Shown: positions 53,492-61,741 of the stretch, one piece after another | How the letters are laid out: each line of letters starts with the position of its first letter | Numbering within the stretch: position 1 is the stretch's first letter | Made by a program: the position numbers and the translations under genes | The notes under the pieces: model-generated | What the model was told of the DNA's origin: nothing | The model's input: the letters and a program-made list of their open reading frames with translations, nothing else | Databases searched by the model: none | Source: an uncultured Tenacibaculum sp. | Lineage (GTDB): Bacteria; Bacteroidota; Bacteroidia; Flavobacteriales; Flavobacteriaceae | Length of the DNA: 64,000 bases | NCBI RefSeq assembly: GCF_947494125.1 | Contig: NZ_CANLTU010000002.1 | Coordinates: forward strand, 496,001 to 560,000 | Direction of reading: 5' to 3'

Positions 53492-53611
53492 AGGGGGTTT
53501 TCCCCTATACAAAATTAAATAGGAGAGTATATTTGCCTCCGTATTTATAGAATGTGGGGACATTGTATAGGGCAGTAAGTAAAAAGCATCCATTTTTAGG
53601 ATGCTTTTTTA
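53492..53611 (+). ncRNA. Candidate structured small RNA (6S-like shape)
   Basis: No gene lies here, yet the sequence folds clearly. A 10-bp closing stem pairs 53503-53512 with 53563-53572. An inner stem pairs 53517-53525 with 53537-53546, with one bulged G. Its apical loop contains TATATTTG (53528-53535), the Bacteroidota -7 box. An asymmetric internal loop of 4 and about 16 bases lies between them. GGGG-TTTT-CCCC at 53494-53505 is a competing 5' hairpin. An intrinsic terminator ends the unit. A stem, large bubble, stem shape resembles 6S RNA; identity is unproven. I see no clear promoter upstream. Confidence 0.45.
53581..53611 (+). terminator. Terminator of the candidate small RNA
   Basis: A perfect 11-bp stem (53581-53591 with 53599-53609, 7-base loop) ends in a T run. 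Confidence 0.88.
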
Positions 53612-54072
53612 TACTTCTTTCTTTAATTAGTTATTTTGAATGTTTTAAATTTTTCCCATTTGAATTGTTATTGTTTAGAGAATAATTTGTTTTTCTTAGT
53701 TTTTAAAATTGGAACTTATAAAAAGTTAAAATTTGATTATAATATGTTGATTTATTTATAATATTGATAGAGTCAAAAAAAACATAAAAGATGAAGTAAT
53801 CACCCAATTATGAAGTTAATTGATTCAACAAAATTTATAAGTCAGATATTGTTTTATAAATTAGTGAGTTTAATTTATATTAATTAATTTTGGAAGTTAA
53901 AATATTTACAGTATATTCTTAACAATTAAAAAAGAAAACTTGTATTTACAATTCTAATAACTTTAGTAAAAAGCTTAAATAAATCTTCATTTATTTTTAT
54001 GAAATTCATTTATATAATTGTATGATTTTTTTCTATTTACTACCAATTATAATATTATTTTAAAACTAACGA
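53612..54072. other. Long leader region of the cold-shock-domain gene
   Basis: 461 very AT-rich bases with no ORF I can support. Long, structured leaders are usual for cold-shock genes, but I cannot define a structure or a promoter here. Confidence 0.4.
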
Positions 54073-54525
54073 ATGGCAAAATCACAGCAAACCTTTAATA
54101 AAAATGAAAAAGAGAAAAAACGTTTAAAGAAGCGTGAAGAAAAAAGGAAAAAAAAGGAAGCTAAAAAGGCTGAAAAAATCCCAGGACAAGGTATTCAGTT
54201 TGTTTATGTTGATCATAATGGTAATTTAACTGATACTCCACCAGATCCTTCTATGAAATTAAAAGTGGATGCTGAAAGTATAGTAATCGGTATTCCTAAA
54301 AGGGAAGATATAGAAGAAGAAGAACAAGATACAGTACGAAAAGGAAGTGTATCGTTTTTTGATTCTTCAAAAGGATTTGGATTTATTGTAGATTCAGCAA
54401 ATCAAGAAAAATACTTCACACATGTTAGCGGTTTAATTGATGAAATAGCCGAAAACGATAAAGTATCTTTTGAACTTGAAAAAGGATTAAAAGGTATGAA
54501 TGCAGTTAAAGTTCAAAAAATATAA
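54073..54525 (+). CDS. Cold-shock-domain protein with basic N-terminal extension
   Basis: 150 residues. The first 35 are almost all lysine, arginine and glutamate, a probable charged helix. A middle linker with GQGIQFVYVDHNG follows. Residues about 90-150 form a cold-shock OB domain with RNP1-like KGFGFI and RNP2-like YFTHVSGL. CSD proteins bind single-stranded RNA and act as RNA chaperones. The extension resembles flavobacterial cold-shock proteins and could bind RNA or the ribosome. It is monocistronic and ends at a strong terminator. Confidence 0.9.
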   Translation: MAKSQQTFNKNEKEKKRLKKREEKRKKKEAKKAEKIPGQGIQFVYVDHNGNLTDTPPDPSMKLKVDAESIVIGIPKREDIEEEEQDTVRKGSVSFFDSSKGFGFIVDSANQEKYFTHVSGLIDEIAENDKVSFELEKGLKGMNAVKVQKI

Positions 54526-54543
54526 TAAGTATCACATACTATA

Positions 54544-54588
54544 TTTCATTAAAAAAAGCTTGTGTTTTACAAGCCTTTTTTAATGAAA
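54544..54588. terminator. Terminator after the cold-shock gene
   Basis: A 20-bp stem with one A-C mismatch (54544-54563 with 54569-54588) encloses a 5-base loop; T and A runs make it bidirectional. Confidence 0.85.
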
Positions 54589-54636
54589 TATTTACTTCAC
54601 GTAAGATAGATAAACTCTTTTTATAAAATAGTATTA

Positions 54637-55347
54637 CTATAATTTATGAGTTTCCATATAAACCTTTAATGCGTTTCTATAGCTATTTCCTATAGGGATT
54701 TGATGTTTATTTATTAAAACATATCTTTTATTGTATTGAGATATTTTTTCTAACGGAATAATAAAAGATTTGTGTACTCGAAGAAACTGTTTCTGTTCTA
54801 GTAATTCTTCTATAGATTTTAATGTTTTTAAAGCCATATAAAAATTATTGCCAGTAACAATTTTAGCATAATCTTTCATTCCTTCTATGTAATCAATATC
54901 CTCTATGTTTACTTTAATAAACTCATCTCCTTCTTTTATAAAAAAAGAAGTTTTCTTAGAGGAAGAAATTGTGGTATGTTTTTGAGACACATTCATTTCA
55001 AAACGTTCAATAGATTTATTAAAACGAGAAAAAGAGATAGGTTTTAATAAATAATCAATTACATCTAAATTAAAACTTTCTACTGCATATTCGCTAAAAG
55101 ATGTAGTTAATATAAATTTAGTTTTATATTTTTTACATAAAGTAATTAGTTCCATACCAGAAATTTTGGGCATTGCAATATCCGAGAAAATTAAATCAAC
55201 AGTATTTGTATTTAAATAGTTCAAGGCTATTTCAGGATCAGTAAAAGTTTGCAAAATACTATAATTATGAAAACGTTCTAAATAATGCTTTATAACATCT
55301 ATAGCGAAAGGTTCATCATCAATTATTATTACTTTATACACAAGCAT
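54637..55347 (-). CDS. LytTR-family response regulator, pair 1
   Basis: 236 residues. A receiver domain with acidic pocket IIDDE, phospho-acceptor D56 (IFSDIAMPKISG) and a signalling TSFSEYAVESFNLDVIDYLLKPI segment is followed by a LytTR DNA-binding domain (from about 130; YIEGMKDYAKIVTGNNFYMALKTLKSIEEL, FLRVHKSFII). LytTR proteins bind tandem 9-bp direct repeats. It begins one base before the stop of the kinase gene upstream, so the two are coupled. Targets are not proven; LytTR-like repeats lie at 33228 and 40380. Confidence 0.94.
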   Translation of the reverse strand: MLVYKVIIIDDEPFAIDVIKHYLERFHNYSILQTFTDPEIALNYLNTNTVDLIFSDIAMPKISGMELITLCKKYKTKFILTTSFSEYAVESFNLDVIDYLLKPISFSRFNKSIERFEMNVSQKHTTISSSKKTSFFIKEGDEFIKVNIEDIDYIEGMKDYAKIVTGNNFYMALKTLKSIEELLEQKQFLRVHKSFIIPLEKISQYNKRYVLINKHQIPIGNSYRNALKVYMETHKL

Positions 55348-55348
55348 A

Positions 55349-56368
55349 TTATATCAATGTTATTTTAAGTTCTGCTAAAAACATATTACTTGTTTTTATT
55401 AAATTTAATTGAGAGGTTTTTGGGTATGATAATTTTAACCTCTTTTTTAAGTTATATAACCCTTTTCCTTCTCTTGTTTTTTGAAAATGTTGTTTTTCTT
55501 GAATGCTATTTTCAACAGTAAAACGTAAGTTATTATTATTTATTTCTGCATTAATCCTTACAAAAGCATTAGTGTCATTTGTATAAAAGCCATGTTTAAA
55601 TGCGTTTTCTACAAGTGTAATTAATAATAAAGGTTCTATTAGTAAATATTCAAAGTATTCATTTACTTCAAAAGTAATATTTGCTTGTTCTCCAAAACGG
55701 TTTTTTTCTATAGAGATATATTCTTGAATAAACTTTAATTCTTGAGTCAATTTTACGCTATTATTTACTGAGTTATCGGTTAAATAGCGCATCATTCCTG
55801 ATAATTTTAAAATTGTATCGGGTGTTTTAGGATTATTATTTAAAGACATACTATACAGCATATTAAATGCATTAAATAAAAAGTGTGGATTCAACTGTTG
55901 TTTTAATAATTTTCGTTCAGCCTCCTGTAAAATCTTTGTACTCACCCAAAAGCGATTATTAAAAATAATATATAGGTTATCAATTGTCCATAAAAAAGAA
56001 AAAAGTATACAACTTAAACCTATATACAAAACTAGTTGCTCTAGTACATTAAAAAGTAAATATTTTTCCTTGTTATAAGATATAAGAGCTAAAATAACTA
56101 CAGCTGTAATAGCCCATTTAATTTTGTCTATTAAGAGTTTATCGCTACGAAAAACTAAATAATAAAATAAATAGGTAAGCAATGTGATAACTGTAGCTTC
56201 AAAAGGGTCTCTAGTAAGAATACTTTTATGAAATATACTTTTTAAAGTAAGGTGATAAGAGTTTATAATAACAAATATGAAAATTGCAAAGTAGAGGGTA
56301 TGAAATATAACTTTTACAAAGTAATAGTTATCATCTTTTTTTTCTTTAGTAAAGGATTGTAGATTCAT
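55349..56368 (-). CDS. LytS-type sensor histidine kinase, pair 1
   Basis: 339 residues. Four membrane helices in the first 140 residues (about 18-38, 50-65, 85-98, 112-130) are joined by very short loops, so no large sensor domain lies outside. The His_kinase domain has the phospho-acceptor in QQLNPHFLFNAFN and the ATPase with VENAFKHG and GKGLYNLKKRL. It is encoded one base from its regulator and divergent from the ABC ATPase gene at 56531. The signal is unknown; proximity implies a transporter-linked stimulus. Confidence 0.93.
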   Translation of the reverse strand: MNLQSFTKEKKDDNYYFVKVIFHTLYFAIFIFVIINSYHLTLKSIFHKSILTRDPFEATVITLLTYLFYYLVFRSDKLLIDKIKWAITAVVILALISYNKEKYLLFNVLEQLVLYIGLSCILFSFLWTIDNLYIIFNNRFWVSTKILQEAERKLLKQQLNPHFLFNAFNMLYSMSLNNNPKTPDTILKLSGMMRYLTDNSVNNSVKLTQELKFIQEYISIEKNRFGEQANITFEVNEYFEYLLIEPLLLITLVENAFKHGFYTNDTNAFVRINAEINNNNLRFTVENSIQEKQHFQKTREGKGLYNLKKRLKLSYPKTSQLNLIKTSNMFLAELKITLI

Positions 56369-56530
56369 TGTTTGTGTATATGTTGCTACAATGTAAAAGT
56401 AGCGTAAAAGATATGTTTTATGTCTATAATCTATTATAAGAAATCGATAGTAAACTTATGTTTGTCGATTTTTTTTTTTTAGATATATTAAATAAGACAC
56501 TTTTGTTTTTAATAATAAGAATTATTAAAG

Positions 56531-57448
56531 ATGAAGCATATGAATGTAATAGAAATGAATAACCTTAGTTTTTCATATTCAAAAAAATCTAATAAAATAT
56601 TAGAGAACGTGTCTATGAAAGTTCCAAAAGGGGCTATTTATGGTTTTTTAGGAGCAAATGGAGCAGGTAAGTCAACAACTATGCAACTACTTACAGGAAG
56701 TTTACCAACTTCTAATAAAGAAACTATTTCTCTTTTTAATAAATCACTAGAAAAACAATTACCTATTATTTTTAAAAAGGTTGGAACATTAATAGAATCA
56801 CCTTCATTGTATTTGCATTTAAGCGGGCACGATAATTTGGCATATATGGCTAAAATGAAAGGTGTTATAGAAGAAGAAATTACTAACGTTTTAGAATTGG
56901 TTGGCTTAGCTGAAAATTCTAAGCAGAAAGTTAAAGAATACTCTTTAGGAATGAAGCAGCGCTTAGCAATAGCTTTTGCATTATTAGGTAAACCTCAACT
57001 GTTACTATTAGATGAACCTATAAATGGATTAGATCCTCAAGGAGTAATAGACATTCGAAATTTATTAATGCAACTCAATAAAAAATTAGGGATTACTATT
57101 TTTATTTCGAGTCATCTATTAGATGAAATTGAAAGAATTTGTACACACATAGGCATACTTAATAAAGGAAGGTTAGTGTTTGATGGAACTATTGAAGAAT
57201 TAAAGGCCAAATCGAAAACGAATAAACAAAAAATAGCAATAACTCTTAAAGAGACTACACCTTGGTTTGAGCAATTAAATGTAAAATACAAGAAGCTTTC
57301 TTTAGAAGAGAATACCATACGTTTTGAAACTGAAAATAAGGAAGAAATTAAAGAAATCCTATTGTTTCTTTTAACAAGTGAAGCTGAAATTTTAGAAATG
57401 AAAACTGTAGAAGGCCTGGAAGATTTATTCTTAAAACTCTCAAAATAA
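56531..57448 (+). CDS. ABC transporter ATP-binding protein (BcrA/LanF-like)
   Basis: 305 residues. Walker A GANGAGKST, signature YSLGMKQRLAIA, Walker B LLLLDEPINGLDPQG and H-loop ISSHLLDEIERIC are all present. The C-terminal extension (about 220-305) is the one seen in BcrA-type bacitracin and lantibiotic-immunity ATPases. Starts at M4 (56540) or M9 are possible. It lies one base upstream of the permease-TlpA gene and diverges from the pair 1 kinase. Its role in a peptide or antibiotic export or immunity transporter follows from the family; the substrate is unknown. Confidence 0.94.
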   Translation: MKHMNVIEMNNLSFSYSKKSNKILENVSMKVPKGAIYGFLGANGAGKSTTMQLLTGSLPTSNKETISLFNKSLEKQLPIIFKKVGTLIESPSLYLHLSGHDNLAYMAKMKGVIEEEITNVLELVGLAENSKQKVKEYSLGMKQRLAIAFALLGKPQLLLLDEPINGLDPQGVIDIRNLLMQLNKKLGITIFISSHLLDEIERICTHIGILNKGRLVFDGTIEELKAKSKTNKQKIAITLKETTPWFEQLNVKYKKLSLEENTIRFETENKEEIKEILLFLLTSEAEILEMKTVEGLEDLFLKLSK

Positions 57449-57449
57449 G

Positions 57450-59675
57450 ATGAAAAATATTTTATATAACTTAAAAACTGCATTAATTGCAGAACACATA
57501 AAAAAAAGAAATACAGGTATTTATACTTTAAGTTTCATTATAGGAATTCTCTCTCCGCTAATCCTTTTTATTTCTAGATTGAACGGAAGTACAAGGTATG
57601 TACCTCGAAAAGCACATAATTTGCACATTAATTTTATTGAAAATGGATTAGAATTGTATACATACTACATGCTTCCTTTCTTAATTATTCTTATAACTAG
57701 TAGAATAACTCAATTAGATCATAAGGTTAATGGGTGGCAGTTAATGGAAAGTTTACCAGTTAAGAAATATGCAAACTATTTTTCTAAATTTTCGATAGTA
57801 CTTTTTAGCAATTTCATAGCAATAGTAAGCTTTGTTTTTATGAGTCTAATTTTTATTTACATTTTAGTAGCTATAAATATTATTCCAGAAATGGGAGTTT
57901 TGGAATTTCCATCTGAATTTATAATTCAATTAATTTCTAGGCTTTTTATAGGAAGCTTATTTCTTTCAGCATTACAGTATACAATTTCTGTATTAATATC
58001 TAATTTTCTTTGGCCAATTTTTATAGGAATCATAGGCTTTTCGTTAAATACTTTTTTTAATGAATCGGGATTGTTTTTTAGTTGGTATCCGTACGGACCA
58101 ATTTCAATAATTTTTAAATATCCAAAAGGAAGTGATATTGGAAATATATTAACATATACAGATTATATAAGCTTAGTAGGTAGCATTATCTTTTTATATG
58201 TAGGTTATCAATGGTTTAAAAATAAAAGTTTATTAAATCTTTTTTCAGTAGGAAATAAGATGATACTACAAACTATAAGTATTCTTGTCGTATTTGGAAG
58301 TATATTTTTTTGGTTACAAAAACCAAAACAATTTTTAAAACATAATAACACCGTTGTAAGAGGAAAAATAGTTGGAGATATAGATGTGAAAAATGTATAT
58401 ATCGTAGATCCATTTATAAAGGATACTTTAACTATCATACCGATAAATAGAGATAAGTTTAGAATAGTTTTAAAAGATAGTTTACCACTAAGTACTTATG
58501 AGTTAAATTTTGATGATAAGTATAAAACAAAAGCTTTTTTTGGAGCGCAAGATAGTGTCCAAGTTGTAATAAATGTAAAAAAAGGTTACTGGAAATCTAA
58601 AATAGAAGGTAATCGATTAGTAGAAAATAAAGTTATAAGTGCAAGAAGTAGTAGAGGAGAGTTTAACTTTATGATTTCTTTATTTATGAATGATTCAATT
58701 TATCATAAAACACCACAACTTTTTATAGCTAAACTTGAAGAGTATTGGAAGAAAGAAATACAGAATATAAAAAAGTATAAAACTATAGATAATTATAATA
58801 TAAGAGAAGACTTTTTTAAATTACAGCAGCAGTTAAAAACAATAAAATACAAAAAGTATTTAGATGATTTTAAAAAGATAGCTAAGGTTAATAACCCTAA
58901 AATAAAAATTATACTACCTAAAAGCTTACAACATCTAGAAGAACCCTTATTATATAATGTATCGTTATTAAATAATAGCGTGTATTTAAAATATGTATTA
59001 AATCAATTAGTAAATACTAATAAGAGTAATTTAGATCAAAATACAAAAGCATTATTAGCAATATCGTCTTTAGAAAAAAGTAGTTTTAAAGATAAACTAA
59101 TGTATTGGCAATTAGAAAAGAGTATTCAGGAATCTTCAATAAAAGACGAAATTGATTCGTTACTAATTAAGTATTCAACATCATTTACTAATGATAATTT
59201 AAAAAGAAAAATAAATAAAAAAGCTATAATAATAAAGCAATTGATTAAAGGGCAGACTGCACCTAAATTCATTGCAAATACATTAGAAGGTGAGAAAGTA
59301 AAATTAGAAGATTTAAAAGGGAAATATACCGTAATTGATGTTTGGGCTACTTGGTGTACTCCTTGTAAAAAAGACACACCTTATTTTGAAAAATATGCAT
59401 TAAAGTATACTAGTGATTCTATCCAGTTTGTATCACTATCAGTAGATTATAAAAGAGATATAAATACTTGGAAAGCAAATGCGAGAGAAATGTCTAAGAC
59501 TATTATGCAACTACACTGTTTAAATAGTAAAAATTTTATGCAAGCATACAATATTAGAAGTATTCCTAGATACATGGTTATAGACTCAGAAGGTAAAATA
59601 GTTAATGTTAATTTACCAAGACCTTCAAAACCTAGTTTTGAGATTGTATTAAAAGAAGTTTTGAATATTAAATAG
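57450..59675 (+). CDS. ABC-2-type permease fused to a TlpA-like thiol-disulfide protein
   Basis: 741 residues in one open frame. Residues about 1-265 are a six-helix permease of the BcrB/ABC-2 kind, partner of the ATPase one base upstream. A seventh helix (ILQTISILVVFGSIFFWLQ) follows. Residues about 295-370 look like the beta-sandwich (DUF4369-type) that precedes TlpA domains in Bacteroidota. A helical linker leads to a redoxin domain (about 600-741) with GQTAPKFIANTLEGEKVKLEDLKGKY-type start, redox site W635-C-T-P-C639 and cis-proline segment SIPRYMVID. An odd helix number would place the redox domain in the periplasm. The fusion is unusual; I find no stop or frameshift between the parts. 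Confidence 0.9.
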   Translation: MKNILYNLKTALIAEHIKKRNTGIYTLSFIIGILSPLILFISRLNGSTRYVPRKAHNLHINFIENGLELYTYYMLPFLIILITSRITQLDHKVNGWQLMESLPVKKYANYFSKFSIVLFSNFIAIVSFVFMSLIFIYILVAINIIPEMGVLEFPSEFIIQLISRLFIGSLFLSALQYTISVLISNFLWPIFIGIIGFSLNTFFNESGLFFSWYPYGPISIIFKYPKGSDIGNILTYTDYISLVGSIIFLYVGYQWFKNKSLLNLFSVGNKMILQTISILVVFGSIFFWLQKPKQFLKHNNTVVRGKIVGDIDVKNVYIVDPFIKDTLTIIPINRDKFRIVLKDSLPLSTYELNFDDKYKTKAFFGAQDSVQVVINVKKGYWKSKIEGNRLVENKVISARSSRGEFNFMISLFMNDSIYHKTPQLFIAKLEEYWKKEIQNIKKYKTIDNYNIREDFFKLQQQLKTIKYKKYLDDFKKIAKVNNPKIKIILPKSLQHLEEPLLYNVSLLNNSVYLKYVLNQLVNTNKSNLDQNTKALLAISSLEKSSFKDKLMYWQLEKSIQESSIKDEIDSLLIKYSTSFTNDNLKRKINKKAIIIKQLIKGQTAPKFIANTLEGEKVKLEDLKGKYTVIDVWATWCTPCKKDTPYFEKYALKYTSDSIQFVSLSVDYKRDINTWKANAREMSKTIMQLHCLNSKNFMQAYNIRSIPRYMVIDSEGKIVNVNLPRPSKPSFEIVLKEVLNIK

Positions 59676-59698
59676 TAATTAAACTTTAAACTAGATTA

Positions 59699-59747
59699 AA
59701 TCATATTATAAAGAAAATCTACTTTAAGTATTTTTTATAATATGATT
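59699..59747. terminator. Inverted repeat after the permease-TlpA gene
   Basis: A perfect 12-bp inverted repeat (59699-59710 with 59736-59747) encloses a 25-base spacer that itself holds a T run. It may end the transporter transcript before the next kinase gene. The long spacer makes it weaker than the other terminators in the window. Confidence 0.5.
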
Positions 59748-59902
59748 TTAGTCTAAAATGAATCTTTTAAACTAAGTAATAAGAAAACATAAGCTTATAG
59801 ATTAAATTCATTTAAATGTCTATAAAAAATAAAAGAACGTCTATATAGTTATAATAAACAAGGGAGATTATTTTACCTTAGTTTTTTATTATAATTAATT
59901 TT

Positions 59903-60916
59903 ATGCAAAGAAGGTATTTAAAAAGTATATTTCATATTTTGATATGGCTACTTTTATTTATGTATCCTATAGCTTCATTAAATGTAGACTATCTTATTTA
60001 TAGGAACTGGTTATCATTAACTTGTATTCTTCTTGTATTTTATATTAATTATTTTGTTTTAGTAGACCTGTTTTTCTTTAAAAATAGAAAACCACAGTTT
60101 TATATTCTAAATATTTTATTGATAATAATGCAATATCTATTGTTAAGTTATTCATTAAAATTAAATTTATTTCACCCAACTGTTGATGGTAAAATCATTA
60201 GGCAAATTAGAAGCGGAGCTATGACTACTGTTCAATTAATTTTGCCTATAATATTAAGTATTGGAATGTGTGTTAGTTTAAAAATTAATGCAAGGTTTAA
60301 TAAAAATCAATTGCAATTACAACAAGTAAAACAAACCCAATTAAACGCAGAAATTAAATATTTAAAATATCAAGTACAACCGCATTTTTTATTTAATACC
60401 TTAAATAATATTTATGCATTGATTGATATTTCGCCAGAAATAGCTAAAGAATCAATACATACCATGAGTAAGATGATGCGTTATCTATTACATGATGCTT
60501 CTAACAATAAGGTACCATTAGTTAAAGAAGTTGAGTTTTTAGAACGATATATTAATTTAATGCAATTGAGAGTCTCATCTAACTTAACTTTAAAAAAAAG
60601 TTTTCCTATAATTAACCAACCAATACAGATAGCACCACTTTTATTAATTTCATTTGTTGAAAATGCATTTAAGCATGGTATAGATGCTGTACAATCTAGT
60701 TTTATAAATATTAAGCTAAGCATAGAAAGTTCTACTATAAATTATTCGGTAATTAACTCATCATTTCCAGAAAAAGAAAAAGTTACCGATTCAGGAATAG
60801 GTTTAGAAAACTTAAAAAAGAGACTTGAGTTAGTTTACCCAGATAAATTTAAATTAAATACGACAGAAAAGAACAACCAATATATAGCAACATTAACACT
60901 TAATTTTAAAGAATGA
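59903..60916 (+). CDS. LytS-type sensor histidine kinase, pair 2
   Basis: 337 residues. Four membrane helices (about 8-25, 35-60, 70-92, 108-128) are followed by a coiled segment and the His_kinase domain with phospho-acceptor in QVQPHFLFNTLNNIYAL. The ATPase shows VENAFKHGID and GIGLENLKKRLEL. It overlaps the next regulator by four bases (ATGA). The layout mirrors pair 1 at 55349, but the two kinases are clearly diverged in the membrane half, so they may read different signals. Confidence 0.93.
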   Translation: MQRRYLKSIFHILIWLLLFMYPIASLNVDYLIYRNWLSLTCILLVFYINYFVLVDLFFFKNRKPQFYILNILLIIMQYLLLSYSLKLNLFHPTVDGKIIRQIRSGAMTTVQLILPIILSIGMCVSLKINARFNKNQLQLQQVKQTQLNAEIKYLKYQVQPHFLFNTLNNIYALIDISPEIAKESIHTMSKMMRYLLHDASNNKVPLVKEVEFLERYINLMQLRVSSNLTLKKSFPIINQPIQIAPLLLISFVENAFKHGIDAVQSSFINIKLSIESSTINYSVINSSFPEKEKVTDSGIGLENLKKRLELVYPDKFKLNTTEKNNQYIATLTLNFKE

Positions 60917-61626
60917 TACTATCTTGTATTTTGATTGATGATGAGCCTTTAGCCCTAGATTTATTAGAGGGCTATATAAAATCGATACCTTTTTTAAAAT
61001 TAATAGCAAAATGTAATAGTGCCATTGCTGCAATTGAAATTTTAGAAACAACAACTGTCGATTTGATTTTTACAGATATACAAATGCCAAACCTATCTGG
61101 GATGGAATTTTCTAAAATGATTATGAATCAAAAAACTAAAGTCATTTTTACCACAGCATTTGAAGAGTTTGCTCTAGAAAGTTATAAAGTAAATGCTATT
61201 GATTATTTAGTGAAACCAATAAGTTATTCAGAGTTTTTCTCGGCAGCTAATAAAGCAAAACAACACTTAGGTAACAGCATTTCTAAGATAGTTCCAATAG
61301 ATGATTATATATTTATAAAATCGGATTATAAATTGATTAAAATCGATTTAAAAGATCTAATTTATGTTGAGGGATTGAAAGATTATTTAAAATTTTATAC
61401 TGTTAACTCAGAGAAACCATATCTCACTTTAAAGAGCATGAAATCTTTAGAAGAAGAATTATCTAAAAAACATTTTATGCGTGTACATCGTTCATTTTTA
61501 GTTAATTTAAAAAAAATAACAACTATAGAGCGTAATCGTATTGTTTTTGGCGATAAGTACATCCCTGTTTCAGAAAAATATAAAGAAGGTTTTCAAAAAT
61601 TCATTGATTCTAATTTTTCAAAATAG
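60913..61626 (+). CDS. LytTR-family response regulator, pair 2
   Basis: 237 residues. The receiver domain has pocket LIDDE and phospho-acceptor D55 (IFTDIQMPNLSG) and the same signalling segment TTAFEEFALESYKVNAIDYLVKPI as in pair 1. The C-terminal LytTR domain contains YVEGLKDYLKFYTVNSEKPYLTLKSMKSLEEEL and FMRVHRSFLVNL. The strong match of the DNA-binding part to pair 1 suggests similar or overlapping target sites. It overlaps its kinase by four bases. Confidence 0.94.
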   Translation: MILSCILIDDEPLALDLLEGYIKSIPFLKLIAKCNSAIAAIEILETTTVDLIFTDIQMPNLSGMEFSKMIMNQKTKVIFTTAFEEFALESYKVNAIDYLVKPISYSEFFSAANKAKQHLGNSISKIVPIDDYIFIKSDYKLIKIDLKDLIYVEGLKDYLKFYTVNSEKPYLTLKSMKSLEEELSKKHFMRVHRSFLVNLKKITTIERNRIVFGDKYIPVSEKYKEGFQKFIDSNFSK

Positions 61627-61741
61627 AGAAAATACAGTAAAACATCTATAAAAAACTATTGAATGTATATTTCATTTTAATAGGCCTCAACAATTTGTCA
61701 ATTTTGATGTATTAAGAAACTTAATTACTTAAAACATATTA

